Assembly: GCA_023151255.1 (NCBI GenBank)
Contig: JAKLJG010000001.1
Span: 297,599-361,598 of the forward strand
Length of the DNA: 64,000 nt
Origin: Cyclobacteriaceae bacterium
Lineage (GTDB): Bacteria; Bacteroidota; Bacteroidia; Cytophagales; Cyclobacteriaceae
Reading direction: 5' to 3'
Both the position numbers and the translations under genes were made by a program. A model generated the notes under the pieces. That model was not told the DNA's origin, made no database searches, and was given only the letters and a program-made list of their open reading frames with translations. This document shows positions 26,200 to 35,137 of this stretch, in pieces; position 1 is the stretch's first letter; each line of letters starts with the position of its first letter.

Positions 26200-26690
26200 C
26201 TTCCTTATTGTTTTTGGATTCATAAATGGATCGAATGAAGTTGTTAAGCTTAATGGAAAGCTTTTCAGCCAATAGTTTCATTTCATCAAAATCAGATTGA
26301 CTTAACTTGTTTCTTTCGAGAAGCAGTTCAAGCCAATGATTGATGGCTTCGAGCATGGATCCTCGGGCGTGGTAGAGAAAACGAACTCTGTCAAGATAAT
26401 GGTAGCGACCATATCCTTCAGCAATATTGGCTCCGATAGAATCAGTCGATGAAATAAACTGATCACCGATGATCTTTCTATCCTGCCAACTCATCTTGTC
26501 ATAGATCAGCCAAGCCTTTTTGGATAATTCTCTCGCGAGCTGATAGACTTCAAGGTTCTGGAGTGGGATGTATTCTTTCTTTTTCATATCGGGTCATTTT
26601 GATACTTGTTGATCTGTATTGATGCGCATCGATATTTGTTGTGAATCGAGGCAATAAGTAATAACAAGTATCTATCAATATCCATTAGTA
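26140..26690 (-). mobile_element. Putative intervening-sequence-like element: inverted repeats around an S23/four-helix gene
   Basis: The 551 bp between the cusA stop and the cusC signal-peptide core are bounded by inverted repeats. 26140-26160 reads ACTAATGATATTGATCGATA, and the complement of 26668-26689 reads ACTAATGGATATTGATAGAT; 19 of 21 positions agree, with one gap. Inside are a second inverted pair (GATACTTGTT at 26601-26610, AACAAGTATC at 26663-26672), a tandem 20-bp duplication (26146-26185) and one four-helix-bundle gene. This is the layout of 23S rRNA intervening sequences, but here within an mRNA operon. Mobility is inferred. Confidence 0.55.
26192..26587 (-). CDS. Four-helix-bundle protein (S23/IVP-like, TIGR02436 type)
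   Basis: 131 residues. The sequence begins MKKKEYIPLQNLEVYQLARE. Four amphipathic helices carry the family signatures LEVYQLARELSKKAW, GDQFISSTDSIGANIAEGYGR and LYHARGSMLEAINHWLELL. Relatives are encoded in rRNA intervening sequences and one relative, Avd, works in diversity-generating retroelements. No reverse transcriptase or variable repeat pair is present here, so the Avd role is excluded by context. It sits between cusA and cusC within inverted repeats, has no evident link to copper, and overlaps the cusC start by 8 bp. The molecular role is unknown; RNA or nucleic acid binding is plausible. Confidence 0.85.
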   Translation of the reverse strand: MKKKEYIPLQNLEVYQLARELSKKAWLIYDKMSWQDRKIIGDQFISSTDSIGANIAEGYGRYHYLDRVRFLYHARGSMLEAINHWLELLLERNKLSQSDFDEMKLLAEKLSIKLNNFIRSIYESKNNKEDE

Positions 26691-29600
26691 TCATAGTTTC
26701 CGTTCTTCATTCCAGGAGTATAAAACCGGCACAATAAACAGCGTAATCAATGCCACCACCATTCCGCCAAAGGTTGGGATGGCCATGGGTATCATGATGT
26801 CGGAGCCTCGTCCGGAAGATGTCAATACAGGAAGCAGTGCCAGCAGCGTTGTTGCAGTTGTCATTAAACACGGGCGCACCCTGCGCATGCCGGCTTCGAG
26901 CACAGCCTTTCTTACTTCAGCTATGCTTTCGGGCTTATGCTTTTGCAAACTTTGTGTGAGGTACGTGCCGATCACTACACCATCATCCGTAGCAATGCCG
27001 AATAGGGCAATGAATCCAACCCATATAGCGACACTCAGGTTGAATGCACGCATCTGAAACAACTCACGGAAGTTGGTTCCAAACAAACTAAAATCCATGA
27101 ACCAATCCTGACCATATAGCCATAGCATCATAAAACCGCCTGCAAACGCCATGGCGATGGCGGAGAATATAAAGAGCGATGTGGCCACCGAACGGAACTG
27201 GAAATACAAAATCAGGAAGATGGTTAGCAGCGATAATGGAATTACTACAGCCAATCTTTTTTCCGCACGCACCTGGTTTTCGTAACTGCCGGAGAACTTG
27301 TAGCTCACTCCGGCCGGTACAATCAATTCACCGTTGGCAATTTTATTGTTCAGGAAACGCTGTGCTTCATCCACTACCGACACTTCAGCGTAACCGTCTT
27401 TTTTATCAAGCAACACATAACCCACCAGGAACGAATCTTCTCCACGAATCATCATTGGGCCGGGACGATAGTTGATAGTGGAAATTTCACTGAGTGGAAT
27501 CTGTGCACCGGTTGGGGTTGCAATAAATACTTTGCTGATGGATTCCGGATCGCTGCGCCATTCGCGGGCATACCGCGCGCGGATGGAGTAACGCTCGCGG
27601 CCTTCCACGGTAGTGGTCATACTCATGCCGCCTAATGCCACTTCAATGTATTCCTGCACATCACTTACATTCAATCCGTAACGTGCCATCACTTTTCGAT
27701 TGAGTTCGATTTCCAGGTAGGGCTTGCCAAGCGATCGGTCAGCATAAACGGCTTCGGGCTTGATGGAGGGAACTTCCTTCAGGTGTTTCTCCAGTTCAAG
27801 ACTGAATGATTCGATGGTTTTTAAATCCGGCCCATACACTTTTAATCCCATCGGTGCGCGCATACCCGTCTGCAACATCACTAATCGTGTTTCGATGGGC
27901 TGCAGTTTGGGTGCGGAGGTGACACCGGGAATGTTCGCCACTTTTACAATTTCATCCCAGATGTCGTTCGGAGTTTTTATATGTTCCCGCCATTGACGGA
28001 AATATTCTCCGTTTTTATCTTCAATCAGATACTGGTGAATATTTTTTAATATGGATGGATATGCGTTGATATTGGTTGATATGTCGATATTATTTGCATC
28101 GTAAATCTTCTTGCTGACTCTATCATAATATCCATCAGTACCCCAATATCCACGAATATCAATCTTAAATCTTCCGTGTGAGTCGGTCTTAAACCGAAGC
28201 TTTCTGCCATTCTCATCCGTAATGTATTCCGACTTGTAAAGAATCACATTTTCATACATCGACATCGGTGCGGGATCCAACGCGGTTTCAGCACGACCCG
28301 CTTTCCCGACAACCATTTCTACTTCGGGGATTGCTGTTACCAGCATGTCTAATTGTTGCACTACTTGTTTGTTGGCTTCCACACCGGCATGAGGCATGGA
28401 AGTGGGCATCAGCAGAAAAGCTCCTTCATCCAACGAGGGCATAAACTCTTTACCCATTCCGGGGAATGTGTGTGTTAATGCACTCCACACCGAAGTGGTA
28501 CGAATATTCCAGCCGATGGTATCAAAACCTTTTTCAACAAAACCAAACACTTTGCTGAAGCCAAGCATAATGTTTAAGCCCATAAGAATTATAAAGACAG
28601 GGATCAGCAGGAATTTGACCTTGTTTTCAAGACACCAGGTTAGTATTAGCGGATAGAAGCGAATGAAGGCGGTGAATCCGCCCAGCACCAATCCGATGAT
28701 GATGAGGATAAACAGGAAGTTCAGGATGATACTGTTGTGTACACCCAGCGGCAGCCAGGTGGTAGCCAGCAGCCATGATACCGCTGCTACTGAGATGCCT
28801 ACCGTGGCCAGTTCATGATAGCGGGAATATTTTTCCGCATAAAAATGATTGAGGAGATTGTTTGTCGCAAAGAAGAGCAACGCAACACCTGCCCAAGGCA
28901 AATAGGCTATCGCGATAAATAATCCCGCTAAAGCGAGTAAGATGTTCCCGAGAAGTTTGAATCTTCCTTTTCCGACTTTTATACCGAACACCCAATGCGT
29001 GAAGGCGGGCATGATGATGAGTGTGAAAATCAGTGCGGCCACGAGGGCAAACGTTTTGGTGTAAGCCAACGGTCCAAACAGCTTTCCTTCCGCAGCCTGA
29101 AGCGTAAACACCGGTAAGAAACTTACAATGGTGGTGGATACGGCCGTGATAATGGCCGATGAAACTTCCGATACAGCATTGTACACCGTGGTGATCAGGG
29201 GTTGTTCTTTGGGAGCTTCTTCAAGATGTTTCAGTACATTTTCATTCAGGATAATACCCAGGTCCACCATCGTTCCAATTGCAATAGCAATTCCGGAAAG
29301 CGCCACGATGTTTGCATCAACCCCAACGTATTTCATAAAAATGAAACACATGAGCACGGCTAATGGTAATAATGCGGAGATGAGAAAAGAAGCCCGCAGG
29401 TTATATACCATTACGATGATTACAATGACGGTGATAAGAATCTGCAGCGTGATGGCATCGTTCAGCGTGCCTAATGTTTCGTAAATAAGTTGGGTGCGGT
29501 CATAGAAGGGAACGATGGTTACTTTCGAAGTTCTGCCATCCTCTAATTTTTTGGAGGGTAAACCAGGAGATATTTCTTTGATTTTTTCTTTTACTTGATT

Positions 29601-30557
29601 GATAACGGCCAGCGGATTATCACCATAACGTGCTACCACCACACCGCCAACAGCTTCCGCTCCGCTCTTATCTAAAATGCCCCGCATGGAGCGATCAGCA
29701 GGACCGATGGTAACTCGTGCAATGTCTTTGATACGGACGGGTACATTCTGATTTACCCGCACCACGGCTTCTTCTATGTCTTCAATCTTTTTTACATAAC
29801 CGAGTCCGCGTATCAGATACTCCACCCGATTTATCTCTACGGTGTTAGCGCCAACATCGCGATTGCTGTTACGCAATGCCTGCATCACTTCCATCATGGA
29901 AATGTTGTACGTCTTCATCGCTACCGGATCGAGATCAACCTGGTACTCTTTGATATATCCGCCAACGCTGGCTACTTCCGCCACACCTTCTGCACCGGTA
30001 AGGGCGTAACGAACATAGAAATCCTGGATGGTGCGCAGTTCATGTAAATCCCAGCCACCCGCTGGATTTCCATTTTCATCACGACCTTCGAGCGTGTACC
30101 AAAACACTTGTCCGAGTGCGGTGGCATCGGGGCCGAGTTTTGGTTGAACATCTTCCGGCAACAGACCAGACGGCAGGGCGTTTAATTTTTCAAGAATTCT
30201 TGAGCGACTCCAGTAGTACTCCACATCATCATCGAAAATGATGTAGATGGATGAGAAGCCGAACATTGACGTGCTGCGGATGGCTTTCACGCCCGGCATA
30301 CCGAGCAACGATGTGGTGAGCGGATAGGTGATTTGATCTTCCACATCCTGCGGAGATCGCCCCATCCATTCCGTGAAAACGATCTGCTGGTTTTCACCAA
30401 TTTCGGGGATGGCATCCACGGGTACCGGATCTTGCGGCAGAAAACCAATGTTCCAGTTGAATGGAGCCGTAACCAGGCCCCAGCCGACAATGACCAGGAG
30501 CACGAGCACGGTTACCAGTTTTTGTTCTAAGAAGAATTTTATTATACGGTTGATCAT
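26691..30557 (-). CDS. cusA: CusA/CzcA family heavy-metal RND efflux pump
   Basis: About 1288 residues from the ATG at 30557; the TTG at 30569 is less likely. Twelve transmembrane helices and two large periplasmic loops. Visible family features: QIVFTEWMGRSPQDVEDQITYP, GMPGVKAIRSTSMFGFSSIY, the transmembrane segment GTMVDLGIILNENV, and MQTGMRAP-type SAPKLQPIETRLVMLQTGM. It uses the proton gradient to expel Cu(I)/Ag(I) or divalent metals through CusB and CusC. A segment of about 37 residues near 799-835 (IDIRGYWGTDGYYDRV ... NINAYPS) is encoded by a palindromic repeat and appears to interrupt the periplasmic domain. An extra hydrophobic stretch near residue 540-650 also lengthens it. Confidence 0.93.
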   Translation of the reverse strand: MINRIIKFFLEQKLVTVLVLLVIVGWGLVTAPFNWNIGFLPQDPVPVDAIPEIGENQQIVFTEWMGRSPQDVEDQITYPLTTSLLGMPGVKAIRSTSMFGFSSIYIIFDDDVEYYWSRSRILEKLNALPSGLLPEDVQPKLGPDATALGQVFWYTLEGRDENGNPAGGWDLHELRTIQDFYVRYALTGAEGVAEVASVGGYIKEYQVDLDPVAMKTYNISMMEVMQALRNSNRDVGANTVEINRVEYLIRGLGYVKKIEDIEEAVVRVNQNVPVRIKDIARVTIGPADRSMRGILDKSGAEAVGGVVVARYGDNPLAVINQVKEKIKEISPGLPSKKLEDGRTSKVTIVPFYDRTQLIYETLGTLNDAITLQILITVIVIIVMVYNLRASFLISALLPLAVLMCFIFMKYVGVDANIVALSGIAIAIGTMVDLGIILNENVLKHLEEAPKEQPLITTVYNAVSEVSSAIITAVSTTIVSFLPVFTLQAAEGKLFGPLAYTKTFALVAALIFTLIIMPAFTHWVFGIKVGKGRFKLLGNILLALAGLFIAIAYLPWAGVALLFFATNNLLNHFYAEKYSRYHELATVGISVAAVSWLLATTWLPLGVHNSIILNFLFILIIIGLVLGGFTAFIRFYPLILTWCLENKVKFLLIPVFIILMGLNIMLGFSKVFGFVEKGFDTIGWNIRTTSVWSALTHTFPGMGKEFMPSLDEGAFLLMPTSMPHAGVEANKQVVQQLDMLVTAIPEVEMVVGKAGRAETALDPAPMSMYENVILYKSEYITDENGRKLRFKTDSHGRFKIDIRGYWGTDGYYDRVSKKIYDANNIDISTNINAYPSILKNIHQYLIEDKNGEYFRQWREHIKTPNDIWDEIVKVANIPGVTSAPKLQPIETRLVMLQTGMRAPMGLKVYGPDLKTIESFSLELEKHLKEVPSIKPEAVYADRSLGKPYLEIELNRKVMARYGLNVSDVQEYIEVALGGMSMTTTVEGRERYSIRARYAREWRSDPESISKVFIATPTGAQIPLSEISTINYRPGPMMIRGEDSFLVGYVLLDKKDGYAEVSVVDEAQRFLNNKIANGELIVPAGVSYKFSGSYENQVRAEKRLAVVIPLSLLTIFLILYFQFRSVATSLFIFSAIAMAFAGGFMMLWLYGQDWFMDFSLFGTNFRELFQMRAFNLSVAIWVGFIALFGIATDDGVVIGTYLTQSLQKHKPESIAEVRKAVLEAGMRRVRPCLMTTATTLLALLPVLTSSGRGSDIMIPMAIPTFGGMVVALITLFIVPVLYSWNEERKL
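28055..28163 (-). repeat. Palindromic repeat D inserted in frame within cusA
   Basis: Plus-strand arm 28055-28096 (ATGGATATGCGTTGATATTG onward) is related to the reverse complement of 28122-28163 (ATTGATATTCGTGGATATTG onward) at roughly 70% identity, counted by eye. The loop is 28097-28121. It shares the GATATTGATGGATAT theme with the repeats at 22989 and 26140-26690. The reading frame stays open through both arms. Confidence 0.7.
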
Positions 30558-30635
30558 AGTTCTGTTCAATTGACTTCCAGAAAATAGAGATAAGAAGGCA
30601 CACCAATCTCATCAAAGAGAATGGCCTGAACAGAA

Positions 30636-31043
30636 TCAGATTAAGAATGACTGCTTGGTGATAATGATATCGTGCCCGGAAAGGGCAGGGGGGTGATCCG
30701 TAAAATACGATGTTGGAGAAACGGTGGCAGTAGGGATAATCTCAGCCACCACCAATGTGTTATGAATAACATCTGTGGATGAAAGTGCAGGAAGTAAGAT
30801 GGTTACTGTTGTGCCATTAATATCCTGCGATTCGTGAACAAGCTGTTCATCATCACAGCATCCTTCCATCGCTTTGCGGTGGCAAAGGGGTAACTGTTGA
30901 TGTCCGCAACCATCGGCTTCGTCAAGGAAGGCCACCGTTTTAACAGCACCGCCACAATAGTGCACGCCCACATAAAAACTGCTGGAGGCCATCAGCACAA
31001 GAGTGGCCAGCAGAAGGGAGGATATGGTGCGAAGCAGTTTCAT
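30636..31043 (-). CDS. HYC_CC_PP family exported protein
   Basis: 135 residues from the ATG at 31043. A signal peptide (ISSLLLATLVLMASSSFYVG) is followed by the name-giving VHYCGG motif, then DGCGHQQLPLCHRKAMEGCCDDE, a cluster of Cys and His suited to a thiophilic metal. The family commonly accompanies copper efflux genes in Bacteroidota; a periplasmic copper-binding or sensing role is inferred. It lies 78 bp upstream of cusA with a promoter-like box before it, so it is probably the first gene of the operon. Confidence 0.8.
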   Translation of the reverse strand: MKLLRTISSLLLATLVLMASSSFYVGVHYCGGAVKTVAFLDEADGCGHQQLPLCHRKAMEGCCDDEQLVHESQDINGTTVTILLPALSSTDVIHNTLVVAEIIPTATVSPTSYFTDHPPALSGHDIIITKQSFLI

Positions 31044-31050
31044 CAATAAG

Positions 31051-31058
31051 CAAATGTA
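31051..31058 (-). promoter_or_regulatory. Candidate -7 box for the cus operon
   Basis: TACATTTG on the minus strand matches TAnnTTTG, 8 bases before the HYC_CC_PP start codon. No convincing -33 element was seen. Confidence 0.4.
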
Positions 31059-31209
31059 CGGATTTCAGGTGGTTTTGGATTTATAAAGTTAATTCAAACC
31101 CTTACAGAATTTATGAAAACCTTTGAAACTGAAGCAGAATCGACTGTTTTTTCAATTTTCTTGGCGAACCCGATTTTCCTGAAAGAGGGGATTTCGTGAG
31201 GTGAATGAA

Positions 31210-31545
31210 TCATTTCTTCGCAAACTGCTCATCAATTACACCCAGCATGGCCATGGTGGTTGGGAAACCTACTGTAGGTAAAAGCAATAGAGCTACATGC
31301 TCCATTTCTTCCCGGGTCAAACCCGCTGCAGTTCCTTTTCGAATGTGTGATTTTAATGCGCTGGTTAACCGGTGACTGCCCGATACAGCAAGTTTCACCA
31401 AGGCGCGTTCGCGTTCGGTTAAGTACCCTTCGTCATGCACAGCATCGCCTAATTGTTTGTAGGCTTTTGCCACCTGAGGATACTTCTTTTCGAAATCAGT
31501 AAAGAACTTAGGCGGCTTGGGTAATTTCTTAGTGGATTTTTTCAT
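31210..31545 (-). CDS. Carboxymuconolactone decarboxylase / AhpD-like family protein
   Basis: 111 residues from the ATG at 31545, which overlaps the nrfD stop by 4 bp (ATGA) and decides the start. The CMD helical core is ERERALVKLAVSGSHRLTSALKSHIRKGTAAGLTREEM followed by a hydrophobic helix. The CxxC of true AhpD peroxidase partners is absent (SGSH instead), so it is not a disulfide reductant of that type. Last gene of the nap operon; role there unknown. Confidence 0.82.
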   Translation of the reverse strand: MKKSTKKLPKPPKFFTDFEKKYPQVAKAYKQLGDAVHDEGYLTERERALVKLAVSGSHRLTSALKSHIRKGTAAGLTREEMEHVALLLLPTVGFPTTMAMLGVIDEQFAKK

Positions 31546-32771
31546 ACTGAAATTTTTTCCTGATAACGAAGTGTTCCGGTTTCTATACCAATGGCCACTT
31601 TGGCAAGCAACGAAAAGATAAATGCCCCCATGGCCCAGATGCCACCAGTTACTCCAATTTCTATCCATGTAGGTGCATACTCAACAATGTTGCCCCAGGC
31701 TTCCGGAATAAATCCGGGGATGATCAACCCCATGCCCTTCTCAATCCAGATACCGGTGAACAGCATGACACAAGCAAGGTATAACCACGCTTTGTTATTT
31801 CTTAGTTTATGCAAACTGAGAATGGCCGTGGCGGTAAAACTTAAACCTATGGCTGTCCAGATGTAGGGTACCAATGCATTTTTTCCATGTAATCCAAAAA
31901 ATAAATACATGGCGCTGCTGCCGTGGTGGGTGGGCCAGTAAAACTCTTTGAATATTTCCGAGCCCAGCATAATGATGTTTATTTGGGCAGCCACGGTAAT
32001 GACAAGGGCAAGCTTTCTGAAGGTGTTGTCATCAATTTTGTAGCTTGTGAAGCGATTGATTACGGCAAGCGCAATCACGATAAGTGCCGGCCCTGCCGCA
32101 AAAGCCGATGCCAGAAAGCGCGGACCTAAAAGTGCGTTGTTCCAATGCGGACGAGCCGGTAAACCTGCATACAGAAAGGCTGTAACCAGGTGAATGCCTA
32201 CCGCCCAGAAAACAGAAATCAAAACACCGGGCAGATAAAAATTTTTATTGGGTTCTTTGCCCTGGTAGCGGCACATTAAAATATATAAGGGCACCGTGAT
32301 GTTGATGAAAAGATAACCATTAAGCACAATCACATCCCATGCCAGCATGGAGTTGGGCCAGTTAAATACGCCTAAGCCGGGTATCAGGTGCCAGGCGCGG
32401 ATGGGCCCGCCTAAATCAACCGTAACAAATGCGAGGCACATAATGAGTGCGGCTACGGCCATGCCTTCGCCAATCAGCACCGCCTTTGAAAAATCCATTT
32501 CCTTCAAGACATACGTTGGCAATACCAGCATTACCGCAGCAGCGGCAACACCCACCAGGAAAGTAAAGTTGGAGATGTACAAACCCCAACTCACGTGATT
32601 GTGCATGCCTGTCACGATTAATCCATCACGTAACTGAATGTAAAAACAAAACGCTCCCAGCAACATAAAAAAGGTAAGAAAGCCCATCCACACGTGGTAC
32701 AGTGAGTTACCCTGCAATGCGGTTTTAATTCCGTTAGTTACCAGTGACCTGAAGATTTTTAGTTGCTTCAT
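31542..32771 (-). CDS. nrfD: NrfD/PsrC family quinol-oxidising membrane subunit
   Basis: 409 residues with about ten transmembrane helices. Family features: GLYISNFTFLVGVAAAAVML, the GGPIRAWHLIPGLG segment and NWPNSMLAWDVIVLNGYL. NrfD proteins oxidise menaquinol and pass electrons to an NrfC-type ferredoxin. Here it follows the ferredoxin gene by 9 bp and precedes the CMD gene (4-bp overlap). It probably replaces NapC or NapGH as the quinol-oxidising module for the periplasmic nitrate reductase. Confidence 0.9.
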   Translation of the reverse strand: MKQLKIFRSLVTNGIKTALQGNSLYHVWMGFLTFFMLLGAFCFYIQLRDGLIVTGMHNHVSWGLYISNFTFLVGVAAAAVMLVLPTYVLKEMDFSKAVLIGEGMAVAALIMCLAFVTVDLGGPIRAWHLIPGLGVFNWPNSMLAWDVIVLNGYLFINITVPLYILMCRYQGKEPNKNFYLPGVLISVFWAVGIHLVTAFLYAGLPARPHWNNALLGPRFLASAFAAGPALIVIALAVINRFTSYKIDDNTFRKLALVITVAAQINIIMLGSEIFKEFYWPTHHGSSAMYLFFGLHGKNALVPYIWTAIGLSFTATAILSLHKLRNNKAWLYLACVMLFTGIWIEKGMGLIIPGFIPEAWGNIVEYAPTWIEIGVTGGIWAMGAFIFSLLAKVAIGIETGTLRYQEKISV

Positions 32772-32780
32772 GTGTTGCGG

Positions 32781-33797
32781 TTAATCCATGAAATACCAGA
32801 ACTTAGGCTCTGTGCCCAAGTCTTCTTTTAACCTGAAAACTTTTTTATTGGCCAGCACCCACCGGATTTCACTGTTCGGGTCGAGCAGGTTGCCAAAAAT
32901 GCGCGCGCCTGTTGGGCATGCTTCAACACAAGCCGGGCTCTTTCCGTTACGTGAACGTTGTATGCAGAAGGTGCATTTTTCCATCACACCTTTCTTTCTG
33001 AGCCGGTTGCCCAGGTAGTGCTGGTTGTGGTTTACTTCGTCTGCCGGCACTTCAGGAGTTGCCCAGTTGAACCTGCGCCCGTCATACGGGCAGGCCGCCA
33101 TGCAGTACCGGCAACCAATGCACCAATCGTAGTCAATAACCACAATGCCGTCTTTCTCTTTCCAGGTGGCTTTTACTGGGCATACTTCCACGCAGGGAGG
33201 ATTTTCACAATGAAAGCATTGTGTTCCAATGTAGAAATGACCGGCAGCCGGAACTTCATGATAGAAATTATCATCGGCTAACTCAAAATCCATCGAACCA
33301 TTTTTGTGTTCGTGTATGCGGATGTACTGCATTTGTGAGTTTCGGTCCTGGTTGTTTTCCTGCACGCAGGCATTTATACAATCCATGTATCCCTGACACT
33401 TGGAAATATTGAAGGCATAACCATACAGCACATCTTTCATCGGGCCCTGTGCCGATACATTTATCTTTCTTCCGTTATTAAGTTCATACAATCTTTCAAG
33501 TCGTTTTACAGTAGAGTTTTTTTCATCATCCGTCATCAACTGATAATTTCCTTTGAAGAATTCTTCCCAATTCAGTTGTGCTTTTTCTTTTTTGGCGTCA
33601 CCGGCCGTAACGCTGCACGATGTTGACGTGAAACCTACACCCGTGAGCAAACCCAATGTTAGTTTCTTCAGTGCATCTCTTCTGTCGGAAGGTTTACTCA
33701 TTACCTGTTCAAAGCCATCTTCTTTCTTTTTTCCACATGAACAATGGCCTGATTGGCATCCAGTGTTTTTGTTTTCTGGTAGTTGTACAGGTTCCAT
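32781..33797 (-). CDS. nrfC: NrfC-like 4Fe-4S dicluster protein
   Basis: 338 residues. An N-terminal Cys-rich tail (GCQSGHCSCGKKK) precedes a signal-like stretch (DALKKLTLGLLTGVGFTSTSC, Tat-like but lacking a twin Arg directly before it). Four ferredoxin-type cysteine groups follow: CQGYMDCINAC, CFHCENPPCVEVCP, CIGCRYCMAACP and CTFCIQRSRNGKSPACVEACP, giving up to four [4Fe-4S] clusters. It transfers electrons from NrfD to the cytochromes. Nine bp before nrfD. A lipoprotein anchor at SC is possible. Confidence 0.9.
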   Translation of the reverse strand: MEPVQLPENKNTGCQSGHCSCGKKKEDGFEQVMSKPSDRRDALKKLTLGLLTGVGFTSTSCSVTAGDAKKEKAQLNWEEFFKGNYQLMTDDEKNSTVKRLERLYELNNGRKINVSAQGPMKDVLYGYAFNISKCQGYMDCINACVQENNQDRNSQMQYIRIHEHKNGSMDFELADDNFYHEVPAAGHFYIGTQCFHCENPPCVEVCPVKATWKEKDGIVVIDYDWCIGCRYCMAACPYDGRRFNWATPEVPADEVNHNQHYLGNRLRKKGVMEKCTFCIQRSRNGKSPACVEACPTGARIFGNLLDPNSEIRWVLANKKVFRLKEDLGTEPKFWYFMD

Positions 33798-33804
33798 AAC
33801 TAAA

Positions 33805-34455
33805 TCATTCAGTTAGTGAAGATGTATTTAAACGCGAAGGCCAACGGCTTTCAAATGCAGGTTTGTGCGGATTGTGGCAACTCACGCAGGTATTCATGAT
33901 GCGTGGCGGCAACCATCCGCCCAAACGCTTGCCGTGACTGCCGCCCACCCAATCGGCATATTGTGTTGAATGGCATTGCCGGCATTGCTTAAAGCTCTCA
34001 TCAAATAAAATAGCATTACCTGTTAGTAAAACAAGTTCGTTCATGTTTTTCTCATCGTGACACGTCTGGCAGTTCATTACTTCTGCACTGCCGTGGATGA
34101 TGGCTATATCCCAGTGCGATTTTCTCTCATCGGCTTTTCTGCCGGCACTTAATTTGGCCAATGGTTGTGTATGGCAATTGCTGCAGGGATAGGAGCGAAT
34201 CATGGACGTGCGTTCAGGAAGTAGCACAGAAACCGTATCGTGAATTTGCGCCAGCACCAGCTTTACCTGCTGCATGGCATCGAGCGATGATTTTTCGTAT
34301 TCAATGCTGTCGGTGTAGGCGCGCAAGCGGTTGGCTAATGGGCCGTGAACTTTGTCATGCTGTTCGTCATGCTGATGGGATGAAGAGCAACTGTAATGCA
34401 GAATCATAACAACAACTGCCCATGTAAAAAGCAATATGGTTTTATGCTTATTCAT
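33805..34455 (-). CDS. Tetraheme c-type cytochrome lipoprotein
   Basis: 216 residues with a lipobox (MILHYSCSSS) and four heme sites: CSNCH, CQTCH, CRQCH and CVSCH. The His-rich N-terminal stretch (SSHQHDEQHDKVH) precedes a helical linker. It starts inside the napB-like gene (8-bp overlap), so it is translationally coupled. It is probably a periplasmic electron carrier between the NrfC/NrfD module and NapB/NapA. Confidence 0.88.
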   Translation of the reverse strand: MNKHKTILLFTWAVVVMILHYSCSSSHQHDEQHDKVHGPLANRLRAYTDSIEYEKSSLDAMQQVKLVLAQIHDTVSVLLPERTSMIRSYPCSNCHTQPLAKLSAGRKADERKSHWDIAIIHGSAEVMNCQTCHDEKNMNELVLLTGNAILFDESFKQCRQCHSTQYADWVGGSHGKRLGGWLPPRIMNTCVSCHNPHKPAFESRWPSRLNTSSLTE

Positions 34456-35134
34456 TGGTTGGTCTTGTCCATTCTATAGGTGTTAACGGTTTTAGTGCAT
34501 GGCACGACCGACAATTTACCCGCTCGGGGTGAGTGACGCGAATAGCTTTCGGTGCGGCCGGCCCGGCATGACACGCCAGGCAGTTTTCTCTCATTTGTAA
34601 CGTGTGCGGAATAATTGGCGGACTTCCTTCCAGCGCACTGTTATGAATTTGGTTTGCCTTCAATCCTTCGAAAGCTGTGGCCTGAAAAAGCGAGCTGGAT
34701 TTTACCGGCACATGGCACTGCCTGCAATTAATCAATTCAGGATGAGGCGTTACCGGTGCAAAGGCTTTAAACTGCTCTACATACCCACCGTTCTGATGGC
34801 ATTGCAAGCAGGCTTTTCCGCCAAAGGTGTTTTCGTTTAAAATAACATGTGGAATTATCGGTGGTGCACCGGAGAATGCTCGTCTTTTATAATAACCATC
34901 TAATGACCGCTGAGGATTTTCATCATCGGGCATGTTCTGATAAGACAATGCAAACCCGGCACGTTCAAACACACCTGATTCAAAGGGAAGGGGTTCAACA
35001 TATGCAAACAATTCTTCATCCACCTGAGCTTCTTCCTGCTCCACCAGCATGCTAAAGTTGAGCACCACAATCGCAGATGCCATCAGTAACACGATGTAAA
35101 AGATAAGGATATGTTGTTTCGGCTTGATGGTCAT
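34448..35134 (-). CDS. napB: NapB-like tetraheme cytochrome c (electron donor to NapA)
   Basis: 228 residues: one N-terminal transmembrane anchor (HILIFYIVLLMASAIVVLNF) and four CxxCH sites (CLQCH, CRQCH, CLACH, CRSCH). The signature PPIIPH occurs twice (before the first and third heme), and each copy is followed by a pair of heme sites, so the protein looks like a doubled NapB core (NapB has two hemes). It lies 3 bp after napA and donates electrons to it in the periplasm. Confidence 0.85.
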   Translation of the reverse strand: MTIKPKQHILIFYIVLLMASAIVVLNFSMLVEQEEAQVDEELFAYVEPLPFESGVFERAGFALSYQNMPDDENPQRSLDGYYKRRAFSGAPPIIPHVILNENTFGGKACLQCHQNGGYVEQFKAFAPVTPHPELINCRQCHVPVKSSSLFQATAFEGLKANQIHNSALEGSPPIIPHTLQMRENCLACHAGPAAPKAIRVTHPERVNCRSCHALKPLTPIEWTRPTNE

Positions 35135-35137
35135 GGC

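Noticed and set aside
26192-26587. Diversity-generating retroelement (Avd-like four-helix protein)
   Set aside because: No reverse transcriptase and no template/variable repeat pair in the window.
31210-31668. Longer 152-residue start for the CMD protein
   Set aside because: The extra 41 residues lie wholly within nrfD and have no family match; the ATG at 31545 with ATGA overlap is far better.
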